Source of the DNA: Sequoia sempervirens
Lineage: Eukaryota > Streptophyta > Pinopsida > Cupressales > Cupressaceae
Direction: 5' to 3'
NCBI GenBank assembly: GCA_007258455.2
Contig: VDFB02275574.1
Span: 248,001 to 312,000, forward strand
Length of the DNA stretch: 64,000 nucleotides
Shown piece after piece: positions 11,604 through 23,428 of this stretch (position 1 is its first letter; each line of letters opens with the position of its first letter). The position numbers and the translations under genes are program-made. Under the pieces are notes generated by a model. The model made no database searches. It was not told the origin of the DNA and saw only the letters and a program-made list of their open reading frames with translations.

Positions 11604-12600
11604 TTTGGCTTTCTTGAATTCTCCTTCCTTTCTCCAAATTCTCTTCATTTCCATCCTTACTTCTTCCTGATCAATGATTGGTTCGCATCTCTTTGCTGGA
11701 TAGTTATTTTTTATCCTTCCGTTTCTACAGTCTCTAGTAGAATGTTCCAGATTACTACATTCATGAAAAAAAACATTCTTCCATCCATATCTTCTTTTAT
11801 TCAATCTATATCTGCACTGATTAGCCTTGTGTACAAACAAGTTGTAGTGATAACAATAGCCATTAAATAAAAATGTTTTTTTCAACATTTGAATTCTACA
11901 TTCCACAACCTTGTGTCCAATCTTCTTGCACTCAAAAAATTTGTTAGAGAATGATAAAGTATCATTCATTCTTCTTTTACAGGCATTTATCCTAGGACCA
12001 AATTTATTGCAAAAACAACATACACCATTAAAGGATAAATACCTTTGAGTATTAGGTTATCTGATGAGAGTCCTTCCAGTATTGCTTCTATGATTCTTGA
12101 GTTGTCCATCATTGCATTGAGTCTTCATGTTAAGAGGTTGATCCTCCTTTGAACTTTGTCCTTCTTCAAACCCTAAACCACTTTTATCCATTGTAGGTCT
12201 CTAAGAAATAATCAACTCATTAAGCATTGAAGTGCTTGCCTTGAATTTATCCTCAAGTCTTTTTACCTTTTCCAAATTTGATTTCAAAATTTCCACTTCT
12301 TGCTCAAGATTTGTACATTCATCCACCTTCCTTTGAATTTTGGTTTTCTAACAATCTTCAATTCTTCTCTTTTCTTCCAATTTCTCTAGCAGTCTACTGA
12401 TATCATCATATGCCTTTTTTAATTAATCATTGATTTCTCCATATCTTTCCCTTAGATCCTTAATGCACCTACTTTCTTCCTTCAACATAGCCTTCAAATC
12501 TTAATTTTCTTCTAAATGCTTAGTAGAGATTACTTCTAGAGGAATAAGAAATATTTTGTCTTCCATAAACTCAAATTCTAGGACCTTCCTCAAGCTGTTA
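11604..12600 (-). pseudogene. gag: gag remnant of element A: coiled coil and zinc knuckles
   Basis: This is a related but divergent Gag. It starts with a Met near 12560 (frame broken) and has a Glu/Lys-rich helical part (about 12550-12220), a spacer, and three degenerate CCHC knuckles in the open piece ending at 11433: ECKKIGHKVVEC, CYHYNLFVHKANQC and ECSNLEHSTRDC, each missing one ligand. That open piece runs on into the LTR of element B, so its last 55 or so codons are LTR-derived and not Gag. The protein downstream has been lost at the B junction. Confidence 0.65.
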
Positions 12601-12620
12601 AACTTCTTCAGAGGAACCAA

Positions 12621-12632
12621 GCTCTGATACCA
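12621..12632 (-). promoter_or_regulatory. primer-binding site of element A
   Basis: Minus-strand TGGTATCAGAGC, a perfect 12-base match to the complement of the initiator-Met tRNA 3' end, two bases inside the 5' LTR. Confidence 0.9.
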
Positions 12633-12634
12633 AT

Positions 12635-13926
12635 TGTTGATTATCCAAAATACTGAGAGGGCGGGGGTGAATCAGTATTCCATTAAACCATTTAGATGTA
12701 AACCACCCAATTATTAAAGCACATATGACTACAAACTAGAATAAAGTCATTTAAATGAACATCACTCCATAAAACACATCAACACCAGATTTTTACGTGG
12801 AAAACCAAAAATGGGAAAAACCACGATGAGGATTAGCTCACAATATAATATATCTAAATATAGAATATTATAGGGCTCACTGCCAGGACTCACTATCCTT
12901 AAAAGGCTCACAACCTTAATACACAATGAAATGGCTAACCGCCAAGATACAAAAGAATATGGCTCACTACCAATAGTATGAATTGATGAGATGCACCTTC
13001 CATGTGTCGTGTTCAGTTCCAATGAGGCTCTATATGTGAAGTATTGCACTGCATAGCAGTCACTTAACCATTTTGCTCTAATCCTTGACTTTTTCTACAA
13101 TATACCACTTGCAACTGATAAGTCATTTAGGCTCGCACACTCTTTTTGTCCACTTACACCACACCCACTTCAGCTCCAAAAAGGTCTTGTATATATATAA
13201 GTAAATTTCATACATCAATTAGGTCGGCCTAATTGGATGTAAACAAAACAATCAAAATACCTCATGTCAGCACCATATAAGATTAAAATATTTTTATCCA
13301 TGTAATGTATCATATCAAGTTGGAATAGATCTAAAAGATATCCAATTAACATCTACAAAGTATAATTATTGTTCTTAATACAAGTCATATATTAGGTCAG
13401 CCAAGAATAAGACCTAATCACAAAAACTCCAAGTCAACACACACACTTCTTTAGATAAACACCTTTCAAATATGATATTACATCAATTTCTCATCACATT
13501 AACATCAAGGATATTACCCTTAGAAATGCAACAACATAATGTTCTTTCTAAGAAAATGCGGAGTCTCCCACACTAATATATAGAACAAAGATACAACTAT
13601 AGTGTACAGAGTTAAACTCTATCATTGATAAATTTATGTACGCAACACAAAAATCCTCAAGATCCTAGATATAGTTGTCTAAAATATTCATAATAATGAG
13701 ATTGAGAGAGCAGAGTCAAATCTCATCTTGCGGTGAATTTCAGACTCAAAAACTAACGAACTGGCTCAACAATATAGAACACTTCTAGTAGAGATTAGCT
13801 TCCAGTTATACCAAATATGTTTCCCACTATGTTTCCATAATATTGAAATAAATGACAACACTGGAATAATCAAAACATCCCATGTACACTTCATGCTCAT
13901 GTTGCAAGGTTCCCACATTTCCAACA
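12635..13926 (-). repeat. 5' LTR of element A
   Basis: TGTTGATTATCC...TTTCCAACA on the plus strand, complete at both ends. It includes the stem AATACTGA (12649-12656) and TCAGTATT (12672-12679) around GAGGGCGGGGGTGAA. See the 3' LTR at 4208. Confidence 0.85.
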
Positions 13927-15175
13927 AGGTGCACATCAACCTAAGTCGACTTCAAGAAAACATGTGGATGAAATGTTGAACCACATAACCAGTCAAACCA
14001 TAAACATATTTCTTATTGAATCAACATGATGTAGTCCCAAGCAGGATAGGTCATGACCCAAATCTATCACAACACATCTTCCATTATTGGTGTAGCCCCC
14101 CAAGCACATGATACAAGCAATGAAACAAGCCCCATCGTCCAGGTATCCACAAATAGCCTAAAATATCCAACTCAAGACACAATGTGATACCAAAGTGACC
14201 AATTAGAAAAATGTGGATCACATGGGGATGTTCCTTGAACATCCAAAAACACTTTCATACACTTCTTTCATACTATCATGCAATCAACAACCACCGTAGA
14301 TGAAACAATAACATAAAACTATATTCTAGAGACACATAATGCTTAACCATGAGATATAACTTTAACATATCAACTTGTGGACCACTTCAGCACATGACAT
14401 TAGAATTGAGACACTACACAAATGTTGAGAGTACATTCACCAAGCCGTAGGAGCAGAGACATCAATGCGGAGAAATGTGGAGCATTTCCCATACCAATCT
14501 AGACAACCAACAACATTTCTAACCTTACACAATTCATGGAGATCTCCTTAGCAATACATGTGACGAAAATATAGGAGTACAACATCCACATAATATTGAC
14601 ATGGAATACTAAACTGCAAGACTAAAGCATAAAAAATGGAGTAATTCAGAGCATTCTCCTGGGTAGACTTCACTGCATCTTCCTGAACTAGAAACACTTA
14701 AGCAACTTGTAGAGGCCAGAACATCCTTTTAGCAACACATACTTCATTAGGAACATCAAGAGAGATCATAAGACATATTGTAGACCTTCAACAACATCTC
14801 TCCACTATCTTTCATGCTTCTAATCCTTATCTAAATATATCATTATGAAATCAACTTTTTTGACACTAATAATGCATTATATGAACTTCAACAACTCTTC
14901 TTTGATAAGGTATGACATCCAACCATGAACTCCAGTAATTCTTCTTTGATAAGGCATGACATCCAACCATGAACTTCAAAAATTATTCTTTGATAAGGCA
15001 TGAATACAACCATGAAATTCATCGCCAATTTTATCTGAAACTGAATATAACAATGACTAACAACATACTTCTCAAGTGCTAACACCAGTGAAAACCAAAA
15101 ATTAGTGTTGACATCAATGAAAAAATTTTCCAACGATCTCTTTTGTGTTGAAATCAATGACAATAACTGTAAACA
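13927..15175 (-). mobile_element. LTR C, right part
   Basis: This continues LTR C after the element A insertion; its first five bases AGGTG are the A target duplication. No coding region is seen. The outer end reads ATCAATGACAATAACTGTAAACA, so on the minus strand the LTR would begin TGTTTACAG. It contains a 44-bp tandem repeat at 14895-15020. Confidence 0.55.
14895..15020. repeat. 44-bp tandem repeat, three units
   Basis: TTTGATAAGG recurs at 14901, 14945 and 14989, each followed by a variant of CATGACATCCAACCATGAAC. The third unit is more diverged. Confidence 0.85.
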
Positions 15176-15536
15176 TGTTCATTCTACACCAAACCCTAAC
15201 AATAAGTATGTTCAATAGGCCTATATTAACAAACCCATCCAATACCCAACCTATGTAGTTGAGGTTAGTAATGTCCACCTACATTAAAGAAAAATGCTTT
15301 TTGGCCTATCATCTCAACATATTATAGAACTTCCTAATGAGGAACCAACGATTGAGACTAATGACCAACTAAATGAGAAACCTTAACAAAACAAGACACG
15401 GGCATAAATTACAAACAAGGAACCACCATTCCTAGAGAGCTGGAACACTCAAACATTTCACCCTGGACCTTAATTTGACTTCTTAAGTCAGTTAAAGAAT
15501 GTGTCAAAATACCTTCATTACCTTAATGCAACATAT
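15176..15536 (+). pseudogene. gag: gypsy-1 gag remnant, C-terminal part
   Basis: Translation in the frame reached by removing LTR C gives Asn/Pro-rich residues (TPNPNNKY), then VVEVSNVHLH and IIELPNEEPTIETNDQLNEKP, the acidic C-terminal style of Athila-like Gags. Several stops interrupt it. It ends where the partial LTR of element E starts; the next gypsy-1 domain, protease, lies at 28317. Confidence 0.6.
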
Positions 15537-16108
15537 TCTTTTGTTGGTGAGATAGGGAGATGTTGTTGGATTAAAGAGAGGATTTAAAGACTCCATTGTC
15601 GTGGATTTCTCTTTGCATAGAAGCCCATGTTTTAGGGAGCTAGTGAGCTCCACATTTTGAGAGATAGTGAGCTAGTGAAGTCCATGTGAAGGGAGCTCGA
15701 GAGATTTAGCAAAAAGAAGGTTGAAAGAGACCAAGAAGACATTTTTTTTGTAGGTTTAGAGGTGTGCTACAGCAACAAGAAGATTGATGATTTCATGGTT
15801 TGATTGTAGTAGTGATTTCCATTATAGATTGTAGGGTGAAGATGTTAGAGGCTTGTGATAGAAGTCAAATTGAAGGAGATAATTTTTGTTTTGTATCAGT
15901 CATATTTCATATTTGCAATGATTTTTTTCAGTCCATATGGCTACATAACCAATAATTTCAATTATTCTATGTAATTCTTGAATTTCTAGGAGCTTTTGAA
16001 TGAACAAAGAGCACTTCTTGCAGATTTTGTGTTGTTTCAAACCATTTCAAAGTTGAATTTTTAGATTATTGTGAATATTTGAATGAGGGTTGGTTTCTTA
16101 CTTCATCA
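15537..16108 (+). repeat. 5' LTR of element E, 3' part only
   Basis: It matches the last ~580 bp of the LTRs at 27040-28313 and 34783-36056 (about 12% different by eye), including AGAAGCCCATGTTT and the end CTTCATCA. The first ~700 bp of the LTR are missing. It is followed directly by a primer-binding site, which fixes plus orientation. Confidence 0.8.
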
Positions 16109-16109
16109 G

Positions 16110-16121
16110 TGGTATCAGAGT
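16110..16121 (+). promoter_or_regulatory. primer-binding site of element E
   Basis: TGGTATCAGAGT, 11 of 12 bases matching the initiator-Met tRNA complement, one base after the LTR end. Confidence 0.85.
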
Positions 16122-17690
16122 GGGAGTTCCTGAGTGTGTAGGTAGAGGTGTCGATGTGAGGCAGTTTGTACTAGGACCTGTGGTGGTGTGTGTGATTTGT
16201 GTGTAGATAGATCATCGGATGTGAGGTAGTCTACACCAAAGAGGATGGGATGGGTCATGAGGAGGCCGATAAGAATTTTGTTTTGGGAACAATATTGGGA
16301 GGTGTAGAGGAGGGGGATTGGCTGCTCTAAGACCCCAAGTCATTGGAGGGTCCTAAGCAACAACCTACCTTGATCTACGTCAAGCTTGCTAAATGATTTA
16401 GAAAGGTTAAGAAGTTAATGTTGAAAAGGGAGAGCAATCTAGTTGCTATTGCCCTTTTACTAACCTGAATGTTTTAGGGGGTCAAATGAGTTTATTCCCA
16501 AATTTTAATCTATAGCTCAGACAACTTATTGCCTGAGGATGGTAGCGTAGGACATGAACTCCAATGCAACGCGTTGGCGTCTCAATGGGGCGTTGGTTTC
16601 GTACAGATATAGGACTTCTAAGAAACATGAAAACACAAGGAATCAAACTAACAAATTGATTGATAGATTTTATGCCATAACAGAATGTAAAGAAAGTATG
16701 AAAACAAAGTACAATAAGAATAATTTTTTAACTAGATATGCTTAAATTGACAAAGGAAGGCCAAGAAAGAGTTATCAAACTTCGTGCAACTTGATTCTTT
16801 GAATAGCTCCAATTGGGAAGTTCCTACACACACAAGACCAAGGAAAATGTTGGGACTATTTTTAGAGGACTACCTCATTCAATCCCCCACTTTGGTGTTT
16901 CCACCTTCGCGGATAGCTAGATAGCAATGGTGTATAAAAAGATGATAAAGAGATGTGTAGAAATGGAAATACCAAGCAATAACATAAACAAGCATGATAC
17001 CATGCAACTATGATGATACAAAAGTGAGGGCTAATGGTGGATATCACCCTCACAACCATGTTCTCTCAAGCCAAGTAGAGGAAGGTGTGAGTTGCAAGCT
17101 CTCCAACAACGTTGTTGCAACGAACGAAGTGGAGAATCCAAGAGACTAGTAGCTTGTAGCTACAATGGAGGTGGTGGTGAAGCTTGAAAGTGTGTAAGTT
17201 GATCAATAAAGCATCAAGAATTTAGTAAAGTGTGTTGGAATGGTGAAGAAGTTGAATGGAATGAAGGAATAAGAAATTTGAAAGGAAAAATGGAGGCAAA
17301 GGAGCTATTTTGCATTGGTTAAGGGAGTAGGAGGAGTTACGATTCGCATCCAATGGAGAAACATAACGCCTCTACATATTCCAGAGGTAGGAATCCTGAC
17401 AAGATGGCAGTGTGGTGAGCGAACATCTACATGACGTGTGCATGTCCCTGACAAAATTCCTTAACCGACATAAAAAAAGGCTACCAAGTGGATGAGGAAA
17501 GGTGGCAGATGTTAGAATTGCATCATCAAAATTACATTTTCTAAGGTGAAGGGTATGAAAATGGGGAATTTTCAAGGGGTACAAATTTGTGCCATTACAA
17601 TTTTCCCACACTTTAGTAAACATATGCGTTAGTGAATGTGAGGTAAAATAGAGAAAAATCTAAAGAACATATACCTAAACTGTTGAGGAA
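16122..17690. other. element E leader and unrecognised interior
   Basis: G-rich leader (16122-16330) then decayed sequence. A 63-codon open stretch at 16554-16745 (Arg/Lys/Asn-rich, RYRTSKKHENTRNQTNKL) has no motif I recognise and may be a remnant of a longer ORF because similar basic residues continue past its stop. 16850-17690 contains no recognisable coding. Confidence 0.35.
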
Positions 17691-17724
17691 GCATAACACA
17701 ATCTGACATGCTTGGACATGTAGG

Positions 17725-18040
17725 AGAGAAGGTTCCATAGGTACTCAGTTCTATGGAAAGTGAACAAGATATTTACAAGTGCTTAATCTTACAAAATTGG
17801 CTCCACGGGTGCTTGGTCCTACAAAATGTGAACAAAGGCTCTATAGGTGCTCGGTCCTACAAAGGAGGCACCACAGGTGCTCGGTCTTGGGGGCCAAAAA
17901 TTAAAGGCTTCGTAGAGTTTGATTGACCCTTATAGGTGCTCGGTCCTGCAAGGAAAGCTCGACGAGGTGCTCGGTCCTTTGAGATTTATTGTAAAAGAAG
18001 CTTCACAAGTGCTTGGCCCTATAAAGCATATTGTTAATCC
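17725..18040. repeat. degenerate tandem repeat of a GGTGCTCGGTCCT motif
   Basis: The core (C/T)ATAGGTGCTCGGTCCTACAAA recurs, in variants, about seven times: near 17738, 17806, 17846, 17873, 17931, 17966 and 18003. Spacing ranges from about 27 to 68 bases, so it is a decayed minisatellite with variable units. Confidence 0.75.
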
Positions 18041-18049
18041 ATAGAAAAA

Positions 18050-19020
18050 ACATGTCATGAAATAAAAAGTCACAAAGATAGATAGTCATATCTTAGAATA
18101 GACAATTGAAGGAGAAGCTTTCAAAGGGTCCCTCGGGAACCCTTCAAGATTTCAAGGGGCCCACAAAAAGGGACACTCCATTTGAAAAGTAATGGAATTT
18201 CTGCAAATGATCCTATCATCAAGGAATCCTTTTGAAAGATTCTCTTTTGTCGAGGAATCTAAAAAAAATGGCCTTCTTGAAGGCGAGTTTTTTGACTTTT
18301 TTTGCTACGAATTCAATTTCAAAAGAAAATCTTGCTAAGGGGATCCTTATTGAAGGATGTGATTTTTGAAGAGTGTAAAATTTTTTTAGTAATGGATTCA
18401 TTGGCCACTGAATGCACCTTATTGAAAATTGGAGAATTAGGAGCCCCCCTTAGGATGGTGCATGTGAATTGAAGAAGCACATGGCATCCTAAGGAAAGGA
18501 AGAAAAGATGTAGAGATGTCATGGCCCATGATACATGACGAGATGTAGATGTGGAAATGTTGTCACACACATGAGGGACAATACATAGGCACCACAACAT
18601 CAAGAAGCACACAAATAAGAGAGAAAGATAAAGAAAGAAAAATAAGAAAAGACAAAGAAATCAAGAGATTGAGGGATCTGGGAGTTTGGGGTCATATATA
18701 TATATGTGAACAAAAGATCATCACTCCCCAAAATTCCCAGATCTGAAGAAGATAATGTGAAAACAAAATAAAAATAAATATTTGGGCCAACATGGAAGGG
18801 AGGCCTAAATTCCCCCAACACTTTGCATCATCCCCAATTATCAAAAGTCAAGCTACAACATATAAAATAATGATGCGACATATAGAAGTTTACGACACAA
18901 TTTCACTCTTGTATCCAAGCACCTACAAGGGTGACAAGGATCCTCCAGGAACACATAAAAACAAGCATGGGGGAAACACAACACACACACAAATCTAATC
19001 TACAGATAAAGAAGAGGCAC
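18050..19020. other. no gene seen
   Basis: AT-rich sequence with purine-rich runs (18600-18665). No protein, RNA or repeat boundary could be supported. Confidence 0.4.
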
Positions 19021-19024
19021 TCTC

Positions 19025-20527
19025 CTAGTCCTCATCAATCAAGAGGTTGTCGTTCTCCCAATATAGATCATTATATGGGGAGGGCAGACGAGCCTGCAAG
19101 GACCTGATAGTGAGGGGAGCACCCTCCAACTCTCCTATGATAAGACCTAAGGAATAAGGCCCCTCAAGGTCTCCTTCACTCAACTCTTGTGAGGTAAAAG
19201 TCATTGATCTTGCAAAGATCAATGATAGATCCAGGACATCATCTACTGAGTTAAACATGCACTTAATAGGAGTTCCATGTATTAACTAAGTAGGAGATGA
19301 AGGAGGTGCCTGAGATCCACCATCAATCTCATCAAAAAAGATGATGACAAACTTAGGAGATGTCAGGGTTGCCTCCGTCACAAGGACAACACAAGCCAAA
19401 GCAAAACCCTCTCCTAGAGAAGGTGATCCCTTCTTTTGACCTCCATTGGAAGCAAGGTCATCCTCCAACTTACGCTTCAATGGAGGATGTGGAATCCCCA
19501 CAGAGGAAGTGGAATGCGAGGAGGAAGAGGACAAGGCCATAGCGGACACCACCATAGTGTTCAGCATTTCCACAGGCTAGGAAAAGGGAGGGATGTCTCG
19601 AAGGGACATCAAAAGAGGGGGCTCCACCGAAGGAGCGATGAACACCTACACCCTTTTGTGGTGAGGTTCATCAACATTTGTAGGAGGAGCCATAAGAAAA
19701 ACCAAGGCGATAGGGATTGAAGCAGAAGGAACAGAAGGGGGAGTCACAACAAGGGATGTTGAAACAAGAATTGCAAGCTCCTCTTTTGCCTTCTGTAAAG
19801 CAACTTACTCAGCAGCCAAAGCCTTCCTCCAGTGATTACACTCACGCACAAGTCGGTTTCATCAACTTCAAGAACTAGAACTCGTTGCTTGAGAAGGAAC
19901 AAGAGGCTCCTATTCCTCCATAGGTTTGTCCTCCACAACTGTTGGACCAATGTAAGGGCAGCCTCCTAGATGGGAGTAGGAGCAGGGATCGTAGGAGAGG
20001 AAACCACAATAGGTGGAGAAGTAGACTCAGACACCTCAGCGAGGGACTCTTTCCATTCGCCACCAAAGAGCCAGGAGTTGTAGGAGACTGCAGAGGCTAA
20101 GATGCAGGGGCAACTCCACGAGAGCCCTTCCCCTTACCATAGACAACGAGCCTCAACACCATGGGTAAGACAAGAAGCTCAAATACTTGACGCTTGGCCT
20201 TCTGCCAAGTAGGCACCATTAGACTCCCCATGCGAGGAATGGGAGCAGAGGTCGAGGGTGCCACAACAAGGCTAGAGGCATAAGCATATGCAACAACAGA
20301 AGAAGAGGAAGGGTCCTAGATGTGAGCAAGCTTCCCCTTCCCCTTTTGTTGAGAGGAAGAGGTATCTTGTTGTTGTGTGATAATGGACCCTTTGACCAAA
20401 ATTGTGTAAGGGGAGATAGGGTAGGTCACCTTTGGCGCTATGCCCATGTTCTTGTATTTGACATAGGTGTGATACAACAAGTTCGTCCTTGGAGGAAGCA
20501 AACTAACCCGGGCAGGCCAAAAGTGAT
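19025..20527 (-). pseudogene. ORF remnant downstream of a gypsy-type protease
   Basis: Pieces lie in several minus-strand frames between 20615 and 19025. The last piece, 19258-19025, is open and ends with NDLYWENDNLLIDED then a stop; just upstream (19573-19286) is a Ser-rich segment with LKRKLEDDL. A Ser/Leu/Pro-rich low-complexity part covers 19600-20300. An RT would normally follow the protease in gypsy elements, but no YxDD motif is present. I do not recognise the family of this protein; position suggests an extra domain of the same element. Confidence 0.4.
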
Positions 20528-21060
20528 CTAACGAGTAGCCCCCATGTGACACCAGAGGTTTATACCTAATTTCATGTACAACGTGCATAGAGCCCTCATG
20601 AAAAAAATTAAACACTTATGAATTATCAAAGTGACCACATTCATGGAAACTAGCCATGGGATGCCTAGTTTCACTCTGAACAAATCCGACTCCAAGATTA
20701 TATCAAAAGGAGAATTTATAGTTTTGGGTCCTACCAGGACTAAGAGGGTGATGGAACCAATTGGAGGGTCTGAGAGTCCATCGTGTGTATGTATTGTGCT
20801 CTTTGATTCATCATACACATCCTTATGAAATAAATTTATTAGCAGAGTCTCTTTTGTTATAACATTCATGCATGACACGTGGGATCAACTAGAGCACTAG
20901 TCACGATGTTCTCATTGATGCAAGCAGGAATGTATAGAGAAGGTTCTTTGTTCATGTTTATAGGCAGGTCCTACGATGTAAAAGTTATAGCGGGTGATCC
21001 ATTTGCAGGTCGAGCAAGAGGAATTTAGGTAGATGCATAAAAGAGTCCATTTTTACGTAC
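20316..21060 (-). pseudogene. pro: gypsy retropepsin fragment
   Basis: Reading on the minus strand from about 21060: RPANGSPAIT, then ALVDPTCHAMNVI (the catalytic DTG site of the retropepsin, here with Gly lost), then IGSITLLVLVGPKTINSPFD and FRVKLGIPWLVSMNVV, the flap and the conserved GxPWL segment. A frameshift near 20600 leads into HEGSMHVVHEIRYKPLVSHG. These are the usual features of a Ty3/gypsy aspartic protease. The lost catalytic Gly and stops make it inactive. It lies antisense to element E and is probably a separate nested insertion. Confidence 0.7.
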
Positions 21061-21221
21061 TTCAAGAGGAATTCCTCAAGATACCCTTAAGGCTCAACAA
21101 TCAAATAGTAACCTATCTAGATTTTGCTTCCCAATGTCTAGGGATCCTTCTGACTACATTGCTAGGGGTCATAGGTTGGGTTGCAAAGCTATGCACCCTA
21201 CAACACACAAACCTACAACAC

Positions 21222-23428
21222 TATAATGTCCTTAGCAATTTTTGACCTTATTTTCACTTTTTTAAGCCTTGGAAATTTCATCAAACACTTGTTGTCCAAC
21301 CTTCCTACTAGCTATTTGACTGAAGTGTTTTGTATTTTGTTTGTTTTAATGTTTGCATAAGCTGAAATGACCTGAAAGAAGTAATCTAAAAGAATGAGAT
21401 GTAAAGAGAATGTAATGCAACAACTATTTATACCCTTTCAATGAAGATGAGTGACTGAAATTGCATGAAATATGCACCTACAACTGATTGACATTATTAC
21501 AAACATTTGGCATGCATAATCAAACTTGACTCAAACTGAAACTATCATCTACAACCAAAGTCATTAAGACAAATACGTGGAATGCAACTCCTTCTCCTTC
21601 ATTATATGATGCAAAGACTAATTATAATACGATTTCCAACTTGTGGCTTATAATGATACCAATCTTGAGAAATGAATGCAACTACAAATATGTTGTATAA
21701 GACAGCAATGCAAAATCTTCTCCAAATACAATATTTTGACTAGAATTAGCTATAACAATATTCTTAATGCACTGCCAATACTCTATATGCAACTATCAAA
21801 TGAAAGAACCTGGAAATCGACAGTTTGAAGGAGCTATGTCAACTATACCAACTCAATCGAATTCCTCCAAAATTCGTTCCTCTTGTCATGTAGCGGCACC
21901 TTTAGATAAGTCAACTATTGTCCACATATTCTCCAATTGATGACCACAATTTACTTCCCAATGAGTGTCTTCAAATGCATCGCCTGTGATGATCATGAAA
22001 CGCGTCTAGAAGTAGTATTTCCTTGAAGCCACGACTTGATAAATCGTTGGCTACCACAATTGTCTCTTTCAAAATCATTGAAACTTAACTTGTTTTGTCT
22101 TTTTTGCCAATGATTGGATATTTATATCTGCGTCCCCTTTAAGAAGCCCGATATTTGATGTGCATCGCCCTTCCAAATATAAATTTGAATCTTTTGGAAT
22201 CTCTTTCTTCAAAGTGCATCAAAAATATTAAGAAATTGACTTTAGTAATTTTATCATTATTGGCCCCAAACTAATCTTTGTCTTATTGTTGAGTAAGCAA
22301 CACCTTTGTCTTGTTCTGATGCTGATGCTTTTTGTCTCTGTCTTTGCCCTGCCAATGAGAAATATAGAATGCAAATTACTTGTAAGGAGTGCGTTAGAAT
22401 TTTCTAAGTAGCTCCCAACTCTTCCTGCCTTTGTCGTCTATGATGAAGGTATTAACTGTGGCATAAATATATTAAATTGAATTCTCACAATGATATACGC
22501 CAAGCCAATATTAAAATCCACTTTTTTCACCCAAAGAATAATAATCCCAATAATGTGTTTATTTTCTGGAATATTATTCAAAATCACTTTTTCCTTTTCC
22601 AAATATTATTTAGAAATATTATTCAAGAATAATAATAATTGAAAATACTTTTAAATGCTTGAATAATAAAATTTCTTTTGTAGATAGATAAATACCTCAA
22701 AATAATGCAATAATAAACTAGCTATTGCATTAACAAAAATTCTCATTTAAATTTGCAATAATACATTAGCTATTGCAAACCCTCAAATACTTAGCTTCTC
22801 AAATAAGCAGAATATAGTCGATAATCTCCAAATTTGGTTGAAGACCATTAAATTTGCAATAATACCTTAGTTGCTGCAATGATGATGCGATAATAAACCA
22901 ACTATCACATCAACTGTCAAAAGGGAAATAATACAACAACTATTGCACCTATCAAGTTCTCCAATGAAGCACCTGTAGAAATCCTGGATGGATAGGGTTG
23001 ATCTTTCACAACCGAAACTAGCACTCTAGAGTCTTTAAACCCTCGAGCGAGCAATGCAAGCCTCAGCTTATACCACACAGGTATGAGAAATAGAAATAAT
23101 GCAAGACATGATCCTAATGGCTTGCAATCAACTCCTTATAAAGAATTCTCATTCACCTCCAAGAAGCTTCTAGAATAAAATATTATTTTATTCTTTTAAG
23201 TGACTTTATGATTTATTCTATTATTTAGTCACTTTATTAAATTAATTAAATATAAGGTCACCTTTAAATATTTATTTATTGTGATAACCTTACAAATAAT
23301 TAATTTAATATTCCACTTTAATTTAATTAAAATAATCAATTAGTCATCGTTATGAAATATCATTAATTTGGACAACTTAATCAATTAATTTAATTAAATT
23401 ATTTTGCCTCCAAATTGGGGACATGAAA
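21222..23428 (-). repeat. 3' LTR of element P
   Basis: The right half-boundary is set by the polypurine tract; the left end aligns with the 5' LTR end at 25923. The ends form short inverted repeats: TRTAATGTCC at the left and GGACATGAAA at the right (expected CA mutated to AA). The part 21222-22345 aligns with 25923-27039. The part 22346-23428 has no partner because the 5' LTR is cut. It includes a very AT-rich stretch of TTAATTAAAT (23180-23400) and a possible promoter around CTTTATAAGG (minus strand, about 23140). Confidence 0.75.

Larger units (their letters stand above)
4208..13926 (-). mobile_element. LTR retrotransposon A (hosts nested element B)
   Basis: This is a minus-strand LTR element bounded by two ~1.29-kb direct repeats (4208-5497 and 12635-13926), both TG...CA on the outer sides. 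A Met-initiator primer site abuts the right LTR and a polypurine tract abuts the left one, which fixes the orientation. The LTRs differ at about one base in ten by eye, so the insertion is old. Only about 1 kb of gag and 340 bp of 3' sequence remain; the rest of the interior is element B. No RT or integrase is present. Gag architecture, the repeated GGGGGAG tracts and the LTR hairpin suggest a copia SIRE/Maximus-like lineage, but that assignment is tentative. Confidence 0.8.
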
